A program made the translations under genes and the position numbers. From Cercophora sp. LCS_1 (Eukaryota > Ascomycota > Sordariomycetes > Sordariales > Lasiosphaeriaceae), in the NCBI GenBank assembly GCA_036250225.1, contig JAPZLL010000021.1, positions 434,001 to 498,000 of the forward strand: a stretch of 64,000 bases of DNA, in the 5' to 3' direction. Positions 34,179 to 43,914 of this stretch are shown here, piece after piece. The first letter of the stretch is position 1. Every line of letters begins with the position of its first letter. Under the pieces are notes generated by a model. It did not search any database, was not told where the DNA came from, and saw only the letters and a list, made by a program, of their open reading frames with translations.

Positions 34179-35954
34179 CCTACCAGTTGTCTCATCGGTG
34201 TTGGATATCATGTTATACATGCTAGATTCCCCTTAGCTGGCGGGAATGCAAGTCTTGAACACGCTGAGGATGATACGTCGGCAAGGGAAAGTGGTGACAT
34301 CGTCGTAAGATCCGTTGCAAGTTGTCATCCCTACCCCGCGTCTTTGAGATGCCTTGTCAAGCCCGGACCCGAACAGTTGGCCCTGGTCTGACCGCAGGAA
34401 TGCCAAGGAGCCGATCTGGAGCTTGAGGAATGCGCCGAAGCTGAGAACCCGGGACACTGGAGTAGTGGAGACTGCTACGGTCCAACTGACGTGACTGGCC
34501 GAATCAGGCCATAGAATAGGCACTCGATCAGAAGGTAGATATCATCAACATTGGCTGGGTGACGAGGGGGGACCACCCAGATCTCAAAGCGGCTATCACG
34601 CGTGCCCTCTCCCGGCCAACTCTTGTCTTCTGCTCTACGACCAACGGCACCACGTACAGGGGCGACGTTTGCCTGGGTGGCTACCACGAGAAAGCGATAA
34701 CCGTGGCAGACAGCGGCCGGTACGGGAACCTGCTTCCAGTTTCGGACGGCAATGTCGACATGTTTCTACCGTGTCAGGAGATCGTAGCCGGAGGTCCGCC
34801 TTCCATGGTGAATATCGCGACCGATACGGTGTCGGGCTCGTCGGCGACCGCACTGGCATCGTGTATTGCGTCCATGGCGCTGGTCATCTGGGGGTGTTCA
34901 ACGTGGAGGACGATGAGAAGCTGAAAATTTTCTGCGCAAACCGGGGAATCATGAAGGTGTTTGAGAAAATGATGACTAACAAGACGAAGATCGTGGGGCT
35001 TGCCAACTTGTTTCCCGGTGACTCAGCTAAACTGCAAGAGGATAGTCAAGACTGCTAATTTAAAAACAGGACACATTTTGGCCATTTTCGTATATGGGAC
35101 CAATTCTAGGCCCCCTCGAACAAAGGTGAAGCAATTCAGCATGCTGCGGCGCAGCCTGCCGAAAATGGTAGTGAGGGTGAGCAAAGGTCAGCAAATCCTG
35201 AGCCGAGCCTGAACCAGGGTGATCCTTGTCACGTGAGCGAGTTACAAAGAGGGAAGGACCACATGGACCGCCAAGCCACTGCAAGGACAACAACATGCCT
35301 TGAACCCCAAAGTGAATGTTAGCCACGCACAATGTCTGCTTGGCAAAGATGGCTGCGAGAGAGGAACATGACAAAGGCGTTCTGACGCATCACCATGAAC
35401 AGCAGCTATAGGAACGAAGAAGTACCTACTCTCCCTGTTTCCTGCCAAAAAAAAAAAACCCCTGTACCGCCGGTGAGGGTCGCAGCGCAAGCACCTCGCT
35501 CACCATCTAGCTAAGTAAATGGTTCTCAATGGCCGGCCCCCCCTTCTGAATCACCTGGAACTGCTTCTTTGGCCCTCTGCCAAGGCGATGGCCCCACCCC
35601 ACCGCGATTCACCCTTGTCGACCATGGCGTCTGATGTGGTGACGCCGCGTATCAGCACTCCCGTGCGTTATGTTGAGGGTGAATGAACGCAGAAGATAAT
35701 GGAAGGCAATAAGGCTTCAATCATCCGATCTCAAGAAGGGTGGGGGTGTACCTTGTCACACGTGATCTTGGAGTTGGGTTTGTGGAGGGTCTCCGACCGG
35801 CGCTTTTTTTTTTTCCTTTCCTCTCCCGCAATCTTTCAGGTCACGACCACCGGTCCCTCAATTTCAGATCGCGAGCCACCACAACCGGCAACTTTGAGCC
35901 CTCGACCCGCTTCTCTGCCCCTCATAGACCGGTTCAGAAATTCGCCCAAAAAAA
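34179..35954. other. Region between HET pseudogene and next gene
   Basis: Contains the subtilase fragment at 34532-35058 (listed). From 35060 to 35954 no gene is seen; 35808-35820 is a T-rich tract in the promoter of the following gene. Confidence 0.45.
34532..35058 (+). pseudogene. Subtilisin-like (S8) peptidase C-terminal fragment
   Basis: One frame reads KVDIINIGWV (the S8 segment before the central helix), RPTLVFCSTTNGTTYRG and GYHEKAITVADSGRYGNLLP, a VDMFLPCQEI loop, and GSSATALASCIASMAL, which contains the catalytic-Ser GTSxA-type motif. After about 34905 the sense moves to a second frame (GVFNVEDDEKLKIFCANRGI) and ends at 35058. The Asp and His catalytic regions are not visible upstream. 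Fungal HET/NLR-like genes are often near or fused to S8 domains, so this may be a further decayed part of the same locus. Confidence 0.6.
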
Positions 35955-36758
35955 ATGCCTTCCTTCAATTCCCTCCTTCCGCCCTGGCGTGACACCTTGA
36001 CCGAAACAACCACAATTCGCCAGAACCTCGTGGATTCCGACGGCAACAAGATGGACGTCGTGAAGAGCGCCATTATGAACCGTAAGTAGCCTTGAGGCCC
36101 CTCCCTTCCCTGACCTTCAACCCGCTCGACGGCGGTCTAAGTAAGAATGCTAGGCATCCTGTCCAGCGAGGACAAGGATAGCGCTTACGACCTCGTCGTT
36201 CGCCCCTCGTTCGGCCGCGCCATTCTCGTCAAGAGCTCGGCGCTCTCTTCCCCGACAACCCCTTCCGAGATTCTCGCTGCGATCGAAGCCAACAAGAGAG
36301 ACCGTATGGTGACGCTCTTCAAGTTAGCTATGCAATTCAACGCTCATCGCGCCGAGCAGAAGGCCAAGATCATCGCTCAGAAGGCCAAGATCAGCGCTCA
36401 GAACGCCGAGCAGAAGGCTAGGCTCATCGCTCAGAACGCCGAGCAGAAGGCCAAGCTCAGCGCCCAGCGCGCCGCCCAGTTCCGTGCTATGATGGATCAC
36501 GCGGCTCATCTTCGCCAGCAGTGGCGCATCCTGGGAGCGCAGCATCCCGCCCCCCGCGCGGCGTTCGTCAAGGGTGTCTCTATCGCTGCTATTTTCGCCG
36601 CCGCCGGAGCCGGTCTCGCAATGTGGAACCGCCGCGAGAACGCAAGCGAGCGCACCCACGGTACGTACTTGAATAAGGCCACATGGAAGGGGGAGCCGTT
36701 TGCTAATGTTACCCATTGCGCAGTCCCTGGCCATGCTGCTGCGGAGCGTTCCGCTTAG
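35955..36758 (+). CDS. Coiled-coil, single-pass membrane protein, 222 aa
   Basis: Three exons: 35955-36081, 36154-36660 and 36724-36758 (669 nt). Introns have GTAAGT and GTACGT donors, a TGCTAATG branch region in intron 2, and CTAG/GCAG acceptors. Exon 1 gives MPSFNSLLPPWRDTL. Exon 2 gives SEDKDSAYDLVVRPSFGRAI, then a 55-residue helix made of 11-residue units (AEQKAKIIAQK, AKISAQN, AEQKARLIAQN, AEQKAKLSAQR). Hendecad spacing suggests a long right-handed coil or an amphipathic surface helix. Near the C terminus VSIAAIFAAAGAGLAMW is a candidate membrane helix followed by Arg/Glu. It has no signal peptide. Topology (large N-terminal cytosolic part, C-terminal anchor) is inferred. Family not recognised. 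Confidence 0.8.
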
Positions 36759-39190
36759 GCTCGATGCCACACCACCTACAGCAAACCCTTGAACCGCTCC
36801 CGGCAGGTCTACAGTTCACAAAAGGTCCGACAACTTGCGATAGGCTCCTCGCTCGCGGCAGACCAATGGCTCGTGCTACGTAGAAAAAGGGAGTGTTCTC
36901 TGATGAGTGGCCCGGTATGGAAATGAGACAAAGGTAAGGAGGCAAATCTCTTCATCGTTTCCGGATCAAACCACAGGCCATGTTTCTAACGTCAGTGTCA
37001 CGACAGGTCCGAGGATGGCAATTTCGTGAGAGGAAAGAGGCTGCCTTGGTACTTAGTTCTTTGAGATTGGCCCATAATCCACTCTATTACTCTATTGTGA
37101 CCGTGTCTAGCGATTTGACTTGGCGTGGGTTGATACTGGCACATCTGCTTTGGCCGACAGAAAAACATAGCGCGCGTACATCGCCAATCCAACGACCCAG
37201 CACCATCAGCTCCCGTACCTTTCACCTCTTTCTTCTTTCCACCTCCCATCTCAGCACGCCAAATAAAACCCGTAAACGCCGCATTGATCGTCCTCTTTGC
37301 TTCCCCCCGCCCTCTTTGGCGTCCCGAGCTCTCCCCGCAAACAGCCACTGCCCCCCGCAACTACCTACACGCCCGACCGGAGCGAACTTATCTGGACTTC
37401 TTTCGGGACTGGAGACTGCCCACATAACAACAGCTATAGAACCAAACTCATCGCCACCAAATGTGTGCTCGCCGTTGTTATCCCACTGACGAACGGCTTC
37501 CCGGCCGACGGAACGCAACGTCTGCCGACCTTTGGGGCTTTTGAGGATGGAGAGCGATATCGATGGCGGCTGCCAGCTACGTGAACGGTCAGTGCTTGAA
37601 AGTTTTGCCCGGGTAACCACCAATCCACTCACGGTGCTGCATGTATTCGAGTTGGTCTCCTTGGGCATCGTTGCAGGATTTGCTGACGGAAGTGTGTCGT
37701 GATCGCGAGGTTGTTGGAAAGGCTGTGTTTTCGAAAGCCACAAGCTGCTTCTTATGAAGCATTTGTTGGCCGTTGCATTCACAGTCTCCAACTTTCGCTG
37801 ACATGGGTGAACATCGCCGCAGAAGCTTCGCCAACAAACCTGGCGCGCGGCTGGCTGGTCCCGACGCTCTGGATCTGGCCCACCTGTCGGTGCCCCAGGC
37901 ACTGTGGCCAGACTTTTTGACCAGGCGTTGCGCTTACTTTCAAGACGGCCCTCCCTCGAGCCCTTGCCGCCGAACTTTTCGAGTTCACCTTTGCACAAAT
38001 CACGGATGGACTCCCCACCAAAGCGTCCTTCCGTAACTTTCATCCCTACTCCAATACGATGAACCATCCCGCGCTTGCCATAGACCACGTCGACCTTTGT
38101 CCCGGCGTTACCGAAAAGACGAGGCAAATCAGGGACACATTTGGCCCTCTGACCTTGAGGTTCAAAATAGAGGTATGCCAGAGTATTGCTGATAAACAAG
38201 GAAGCCAATTGCTGACCCATCCCAGCTCCTGTCAGCTTTTCAACGCGAGCCACCCAATACCCAACGATTCGAACTTGGACTCCTCGAGATGATGGCCGAC
38301 GCCTGCTGCCAGAGCCCGCATCTCCCGACCCCCAGCGGAAGCCACCACGACGGTCCATTAAAAATACCCGCACTCCAAAGGCCACTGACTGGCCTGAGAC
38401 TGGGGACGGGATGATCTACGCGCTGAAGGTGTACCGCGAGGCTCAAGGAGAATAGCCCTTTGACGAGGCGGAAAAACGAAGGTTGGAGGAAGGCATGCGC
38501 AAGATTACACCGTCGTCGCCTTTGTGGCGTGGAAGTGGCACTAGTAGCTAATACCTCGAGAGATGTCTCTGGCGATCCCCCCACATTGTTCTGCACTTTC
38601 CTCGAACGTGCACAGTTGTTTGCCCTAGTTGAGGCCAGCCATGCCCAGGGAAAAGTCATTGAGCCTTCAAACGGTTGCCAAGTATCCGCAGGAAACAAGG
38701 GGCGTGAATCTGGTTGCGGCGTGTTCGGCGGTATTCCTCGCATCTCGACTCTCGCGTCGGTCCGAGCCTACAAAACAGGAAGACTCCGACGTGGCAACTG
38801 TGGCTCCACACAAGGAGGACCGTTCATTCGTAAATACTTTTGCGCGTTGGAGAGATTGGTAAGGCCATCCAAGTGCCTGACCCTTGTCGTGGAGGGAACG
38901 TCGTGACATCATGGAACTCATCTCGCACCCAAAAGGCCCCGGAATAATCCAGGAGGATTATCCGAGGCCTAAACGAGGACGGCACGGCATCAAAGCTCCG
39001 CGGCACGGAACGCCTAGGTACCCACAAGGCCTCCTGATTAGAAGGACCGGATGCAAAATGTCGGCCATGCGTCCCTTTCTCTCAGATATATAAACCACCC
39101 CCAAAGGTGTCAGTCGAGAGGACTGTCAGTTCTAGCATTCCCAGCAACAACACTAGCACATCTTCACCGGCCCAAGAGAACCAAGACAAC
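36759..39190. other. Gene-poor region, ~2.4 kb
   Basis: The only long frame is a reverse one at 37222-38385 (387 codons; see rejected list), which lacks domain support. The 3' end carries the TATA box of the cysteine-rich gene. Confidence 0.45.
39087..39094 (+). promoter_or_regulatory. TATA box for the cysteine-rich secreted protein
   Basis: TATATAAA 104 nt upstream of the ATG at 39191. A strong consensus, consistent with a highly inducible secreted-protein gene. Confidence 0.65.
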
Positions 39191-39579
39191 ATGAAGTCCC
39201 TCGCTGCCATCATCGTGGCCCTGGCGGCCCTCGCCACGGCGGTTCCCAGCCAAAACACAGTCTCCGACGCACTCGGGATGATGGTCCGCCAGGAGTGCAC
39301 CTACAACTGCCTCTGCAACGACGATAAGGATCCTGAGAGTGAGCTTCCGGACCCGGACACTGCTCCGTGCTGTGCTTCTGCTGGAGGAAGCCTTGGAAGT
39401 GGCGGTTCGGTATGTGCTGCCCCTCACCCACAATGGCTTGGAAGCGAGCTGACATGAATCACCAGCTCTGCGAGGGCATGCCACTTGCCACGGCTCAAAA
39501 TTTCGCCAGGTGCTGTGGACGCAGCGGTGGATATACCTGCTTCCAGAGCGGCAATCAGTGCCCGCCCGTCATCATCTGA
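39191..39579 (+). CDS. Small secreted cysteine-rich protein, 110 aa, 10 Cys (effector-like)
   Basis: Two exons, 39191-39409 and 39466-39579, intron 56 nt (GTATGT ... CACCAG, phase 0). Signal peptide MKSLAAIIVALAALATA followed by VPSQ. After a short pro-like segment ending in VRQE comes the cysteine core: ECTYNCLCNDD, APCCASAGG, LCEGMPL, RCCGRSGGYTCFQSGNQCPP. That is ten cysteines with two CC doublets. The pattern is reminiscent of hydrophobins but has ten rather than eight Cys and lacks the hydrophobic inter-Cys loops. It looks like a disulphide-knotted apoplastic effector or antimicrobial-type protein. The intron falls between the two Cys halves. The strong TATA box fits regulated high expression. 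Function not known. Confidence 0.88.
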
Positions 39580-39764
39580 GCTGCATCACAAAGATACGAG
39601 GCCGGAGATCCAGATTGTGAAGAAGAAAACGAGACGGAGGACAGACTTGGGTCCAGACACGTTATTATATAACACAAACTAACAGTTCTCTCTCTCCTGT
39701 CCCTAGCTCGCTGAACCTCTCCCCCTCCCCCCCGCCCCCAAAAAAAAAAAAAAACAGAACGCGC

Positions 39765-41348
39765 TCACCACGCCCCGCCATAAAACTCACCCAAATGCAT
39801 CCTCTCCTGCCCCTCCTCCAGCATATCCCCCGCGCAAACACTCAACTCCAACGCCCCCGTATCAAGTCCGTACCCCTCGTAGAACCCGGGAAAACAAACT
39901 TGCGCCTGCAGCAACCTCTCATCGATATCCCTCCAAACCACATCATCGCCCAGCATCGGCTCCTTGAGATCCCACCTCGTCAGCATCTTCCAGTCCTCAA
40001 ACGTAAACCTCTTCAGTTCAAACCCCTCCCCAGCGTCCTCGATCTTTTTGTTGAGTACCTCCTCGTAATGCCGAGAGTGCGCCGCCTTCGCCTCGGCCAG
40101 CAACGCCGCGTCCACCTCGGGGTCGATCTCGTCAAACAACTTGTCATAGCCGCCCACGATGCAAGCCCGCGCGATTTGCTGGCGCATATCCGGTCTCTTT
40201 TTGACCAGTTCACGGAGTATGTAGAACGACGGAACACTGGGATACCATATCATGTAGGGCATCTCGTCGGCCGGGGTGGAAGGCGTGATGTGGCTGATGT
40301 CGTTGCTCATGATGAAGCGCGCGTGGATGGCCTTGCGGATGGCGAGGATGTACGACCGCGACAGGCCGTCGGTGCTATCCGTGATGTCACGGCCGGCCCA
40401 CCATTTCGCAAAGAGGGTGTTGTGGTAGATGCCGTGCATGATGCAGTCGATTTGGTTGGGGATGGCCGCTGGGCGACGGAGACGGGCGTAGCGGTCGATG
40501 TTGCCGTGGTAAGCGGCCATGAGGATGAGGATGTCCTTGTTGCCGGGTGGGAGGTCCTGTGGGAGCGGGGCGCAGAGGAGAGGGGAGATTTGGTCGGGTT
40601 TGGTTGGGGGTGGTGTTGCGTAGCCGTCGTACGTGTCGATGTGGCCGTCTTCGGTGATGTTGAACAGACCGGGTTTGAAGCGTTGGGTCGTGCTCTCTTC
40701 GTACCAGTCGCAATCGCGGAACTCGTCCCAGGTGTCGTCCCTCGTGGGCATTTCGATCTTGCGTTTGCGGTCGAGGGAAGATCGTACCGCCGTGTCGCCG
40801 TTGAGGAACGCCACGCGGAGACTCTTGGTGTCGACGGCTCGATCGTAGTCGTTCATGATGGCGTATTTGGCGGGCGCGGACATGATGTCGTTGAATATGG
40901 CGAGACTGTTGTTGTCGCGGGCCTCCTCGGCCACGTGCACCTCTGGCAGGATGTCCAGTTCGCGATACAGGTCGGTGTAGCCTGCGACGGCGCACCCTCG
41001 AGCGATTTGGTACCGCATCTGTGGATATCGTTGGGCAAGGTTTCGGTAGGTTTCCTCGCTGGCGACGTCCGGATACCAGATGCAGTATGGAAAGTGCGCC
41101 GGTTCTGTCATGTCGGGCACCTCGTTGCTCATGATGCGACGGGCATTCCAAGCACGCGTCAGGGTCGGCGATGCTGATTTCAGCTCCGAGGCGAAACCAT
41201 GGTGGTAGCGCATGCCTCTGATCAGACAGAACTCGACCACTGGACTACCGATGGCCCACGGCACCTTTTCCCCGCGCATCGCTGAAATGCAGGAAGCCAG
41301 ATCTGCATCTTGGCTCGCCAGTCGTGCAGACAGGTCGTCGCTTGCCAT
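39765..41348 (-). CDS. Conserved-looking fungal protein, 527 aa, unknown family
   Basis: Single long reverse exon. The frame is open further upstream, but the only suitable ATG is at 41348 (MASDDLSARLASQDADLASC). The protein has two related halves: half 1 contains FCLIRGMRYHHGFASELK, RRIMSNEVPDMTE, CIWYPDVASEETYRNLAQ and ARGCAVAGYTDLYRELD. Half 2 contains DCIMHGIYHNTLFAKWW, RFIMSNDISHIT, MIWYPSVPSFYILRELV and ARACIVGGYDKLFDEID. This is an internal duplication of a roughly 150-residue module. The composition is helical and cytosolic, without signal peptide or membrane helix. An ORF of 460 codons on the opposite strand is an artefact of codon composition. The repeated RxIMSNxxxxIT and IWYPxVxS motifs may point to a specific fold, but I do not recognise it. 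Confidence 0.8.
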   Translation of the reverse strand: MASDDLSARLASQDADLASCISAMRGEKVPWAIGSPVVEFCLIRGMRYHHGFASELKSASPTLTRAWNARRIMSNEVPDMTEPAHFPYCIWYPDVASEETYRNLAQRYPQMRYQIARGCAVAGYTDLYRELDILPEVHVAEEARDNNSLAIFNDIMSAPAKYAIMNDYDRAVDTKSLRVAFLNGDTAVRSSLDRKRKIEMPTRDDTWDEFRDCDWYEESTTQRFKPGLFNITEDGHIDTYDGYATPPPTKPDQISPLLCAPLPQDLPPGNKDILILMAAYHGNIDRYARLRRPAAIPNQIDCIMHGIYHNTLFAKWWAGRDITDSTDGLSRSYILAIRKAIHARFIMSNDISHITPSTPADEMPYMIWYPSVPSFYILRELVKKRPDMRQQIARACIVGGYDKLFDEIDPEVDAALLAEAKAAHSRHYEEVLNKKIEDAGEGFELKRFTFEDWKMLTRWDLKEPMLGDDVVWRDIDERLLQAQVCFPGFYEGYGLDTGALELSVCAGDMLEEGQERMHLGEFYGGAW

Positions 41349-42104
41349 ATTGAATGCGCTTGGAACTTGGTCAAGAAGGTGGTTGCTCGGCTGCTCTTCA
41401 ATGCCTCCGTGATTTTTGGTGTTGCGTCGTAGGCGCTGTCCTTGGGCGGAGCGGCGCTTCAGATTGCCAGCGTTTGCACAGCGACAAAGGACTAAGTGGA
41501 GCGGTCCTTTCCAGGTTCTCAAAGCAATTTGCGGGTCGCGCCCAAGTTTCCGGGGTAGCAAAGGACGCAGGTTCCCGTGCGCGATGGAGCAGCAGGTACC
41601 GCTCGTTTAAATGGTGATTTTGTGGCGCAGCCGAATTCAGACCAGCAAACGAGGTAACGATCAAGTGGACCGCAGCAAAGCTGCCGCGAAGCTGCCACCG
41701 GATCGCCAAGGGAGTTGATTGATCGATCGAAACCAAGTTCATGCCCCAACTGAGGCTGAGCACTTGGTGCCCATGCAACACAATGAAGGAATCACGATTA
41801 GAATCGGAGCTTGACTCACGGTTGGCTAGTGTAACATTCAGACACGCAATGATGTTGCAATGAGTCTGAAGGGGCGGATAGGGCTTGAGTATCGCCAAGC
41901 AAAACCTTGTACAATACAATACATACAGTCAAGGCACTGGAATCAGGAACCAACTCAGACCGACATTGTTGGATGCCTAGAATGATAAGTTGCTCACAGA
42001 CTGTTTATTCCCTCTGGATAAGTTAGACTTGGCTAGGTAGCACACAACAATCCAGACAAAAACCTGTGCGTGTATAAACCGCCCCCTCATCGACTTTGTG
42101 CTAC
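41349..42104. other. Intergenic
   Basis: Upstream flank of the 527-aa gene and 3' flank of the secreted-protein gene. No repeat or regulatory signal identified. Confidence 0.45.
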
Positions 42105-42999
42105 CTAACAAGTAAATGCCTCCCCTTTAATAGCCTTGTTAACATCATTTGCCAGCTGCACCTTGTTACCGTGACCCGGATCAGCTTCCACATAGGCTGT
42201 GAAATCAGCAGTATAGGTGTACTTGCTCATGCCGGGCAGCGCTCTGATCTTTGGGAAAGATGCGACTTGGTCAAACGTCTGGATCTTTACACCCGCATTA
42301 CCGATAGGCTTGTCAACCGGCTCAAGCTTGAGATTTTTATCTTTGTACTTCTCATTCAGATGATCCATAAACGCCAGCTTCCGGGCCTCCTTGCGCAAGT
42401 CGGCCCACACGTCGACGGCCGCTTCGGCGCATTCAATGCTGTTGGCTGGAACATTGCTAGCTCCTCTGGCGCCAAAGATGAAGCCGCCAACCTTGCGGAA
42501 CAGGCCGTCGACGTCGTTTCGACCAAGGCCCTTGTAGATCTTGTTGGCTTCGTAGATGCCGGTTGCGTCGGCGTCCCGGAGTGCCTTGGCGGCCCAATCG
42601 ACATGTTCCTTCTTCATGTTGACAGGGTCCCAGTCTCGGGGCGCATTCTTCATGTCAAGCACCGGCATTTTGCCCCCTTTGTTGATGTATTGCACGAATT
42701 CCAGAAAGTTGCAGGCTGTGGTGCCCTTTCTGCATCCGCTCCCGATCGTCATACGGGTGGCATCGCCGCCGCTCTTGCCCCAGTCCACTGCCAGAAATGT
42801 CAGCCTCATACCGAAGGAACACCAACAGGTGAACACTCACTGCGGTATGCATTGTAGTACTGAGGTTGGTCAGTCAATGTTCACGACGGGAGAGCCAGAC
42901 TTACAATAACGCGCTCATATCCACCATAGAGATCGTACGAAAACACACCCACAACAGCCCAAACCAACAGCCACAACAGCTTGAACTTGGCGATATTCA
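42105..42999 (-). CDS. Secreted or membrane-anchored protein beside a killer-toxin-type chitinase, ~250-265 aa
   Basis: Reverse strand. The main exon (about 42787-42105) encodes DWGKSGGDATRMTIGSGCRK, GTTACNFLEFVQYINKGGKM, DADATGIYEANKIYKGLGR, SIECAEAAVDVWADLRKEA and YTADFTAYVEADPGHGNKV, ending in Cys. Two upstream introns with good signals (GTAAGT...CTCAG and GTGAGT...GGCAG) lead to a first exon from ATG 42999, MNIAKFKLLWLLVGLLWVCF, a signal peptide or anchor. Taken literally these joins leave the frame one base off, so the exact 5' splice sites are unresolved; an alternative acceptor at CAAG would restore it. Start-to-start spacing to the divergent chitinase is 916 bp, suggesting shared control. 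No known domain; a partner or cargo role with the chitinase is inference. Confidence 0.75.
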
Positions 43000-43914
43000 T
43001 GGCGGAAGCGCGCAAAAGATGCGCGTGGAATGGGAACGAGGAGACAAGGACAGACACCATTCAAACTAATGAACAGTCATGGCCAGATTCAGCATCATGC
43101 CGACAGTTTGTATTATTTCCCAAATGCGAGCCCCTTACTCAAAGCGAGCCGCATGTCACCCACCCGAACATACCGTGTTCACTTGGGAGATCCCATCACG
43201 TTGCCTTGCCGCCGCGGTGGAGCCGTGATTGCGCCTCCTTCAGGATTCGATACAAATGAGAGACCCATTTCACACCGACAGAGTTTGTTGGCTGCGCCGC
43301 AAAGCTAGTAGGCTTAATCTCCCGTAATGCGAGCGATTGTTAGTGCGTAGTTTTGGTTGTTCCCGAGTCTCGGACTTTTGTGCGAATTCTTGTATTAGCC
43401 TAAAGCCGAGTCTGCCTTCCCCGTCGCCTATCCTCTCAGGTGTCCAATGCTTACGAACAGCTGAGCGGTTCGCCTAACGCTTGGCACCAGAGATGTCACC
43501 TAACGGGGTACCATCAGGCCCTGACCGTCGATTGGGGCCATAAACTCCCCTGGTAGATAATTTCAACGAACCGGGACCATCGCCTCGAAGGATTCGACCT
43601 CCTGACGTTTGCGTCCGAGATCGAATATTGAGCCCAAGGCAGCTACATTCTGCTTCTTCTTTCCGAGATTGCACTCTTGACGACTTCCATGCCGAGCAGC
43701 CGAGGGATATGTTGGATCGATGGGCCTGTGGGAGGAGTTGCGTCACAAGGTCAATCTCCAAGTTGGCGTCTGCAGGTCGAATAAGTATACCTAGCCGCAT
43801 CCTCAGTGCTCCAACATTGAACTTCGGGACGCGGCCGAGTCTCGGATTGGACTGTCATTCCTTCTCCCCTTTTGTGTCACTCTCTCTTGTTTGCTCGTCC
43901 TGGTATTGTTCATC
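43000..43914. promoter_or_regulatory. Divergent intergenic region between secreted protein and chitinase
   Basis: A 915-nt spacer separates the two head-to-head genes, so both promoters must lie here. No TATA consensus is close to either start. A tRNA-like GGATTCGACC near 43590 does not form a cloverleaf. Co-regulation is inferred from arrangement only. Confidence 0.5.

Noticed and set aside
37222..38385. 387-codon reverse frame
   Set aside because: No domain, signal or conserved-looking segment; low-complexity and basic composition as in a chance frame in GC-rich DNA. Possible, but below the level I would call a gene.
39795..41177. 460-codon frame antisense to the 527-aa gene
   Set aside because: Val/Arg/Asp-rich composition typical of the complement of a GC-biased coding strand; the minus-strand protein has internal repeats and is preferred.
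43560..43620. tRNA-like GGATTCGACC
   Set aside because: No cloverleaf; lies in the divergent promoter region.
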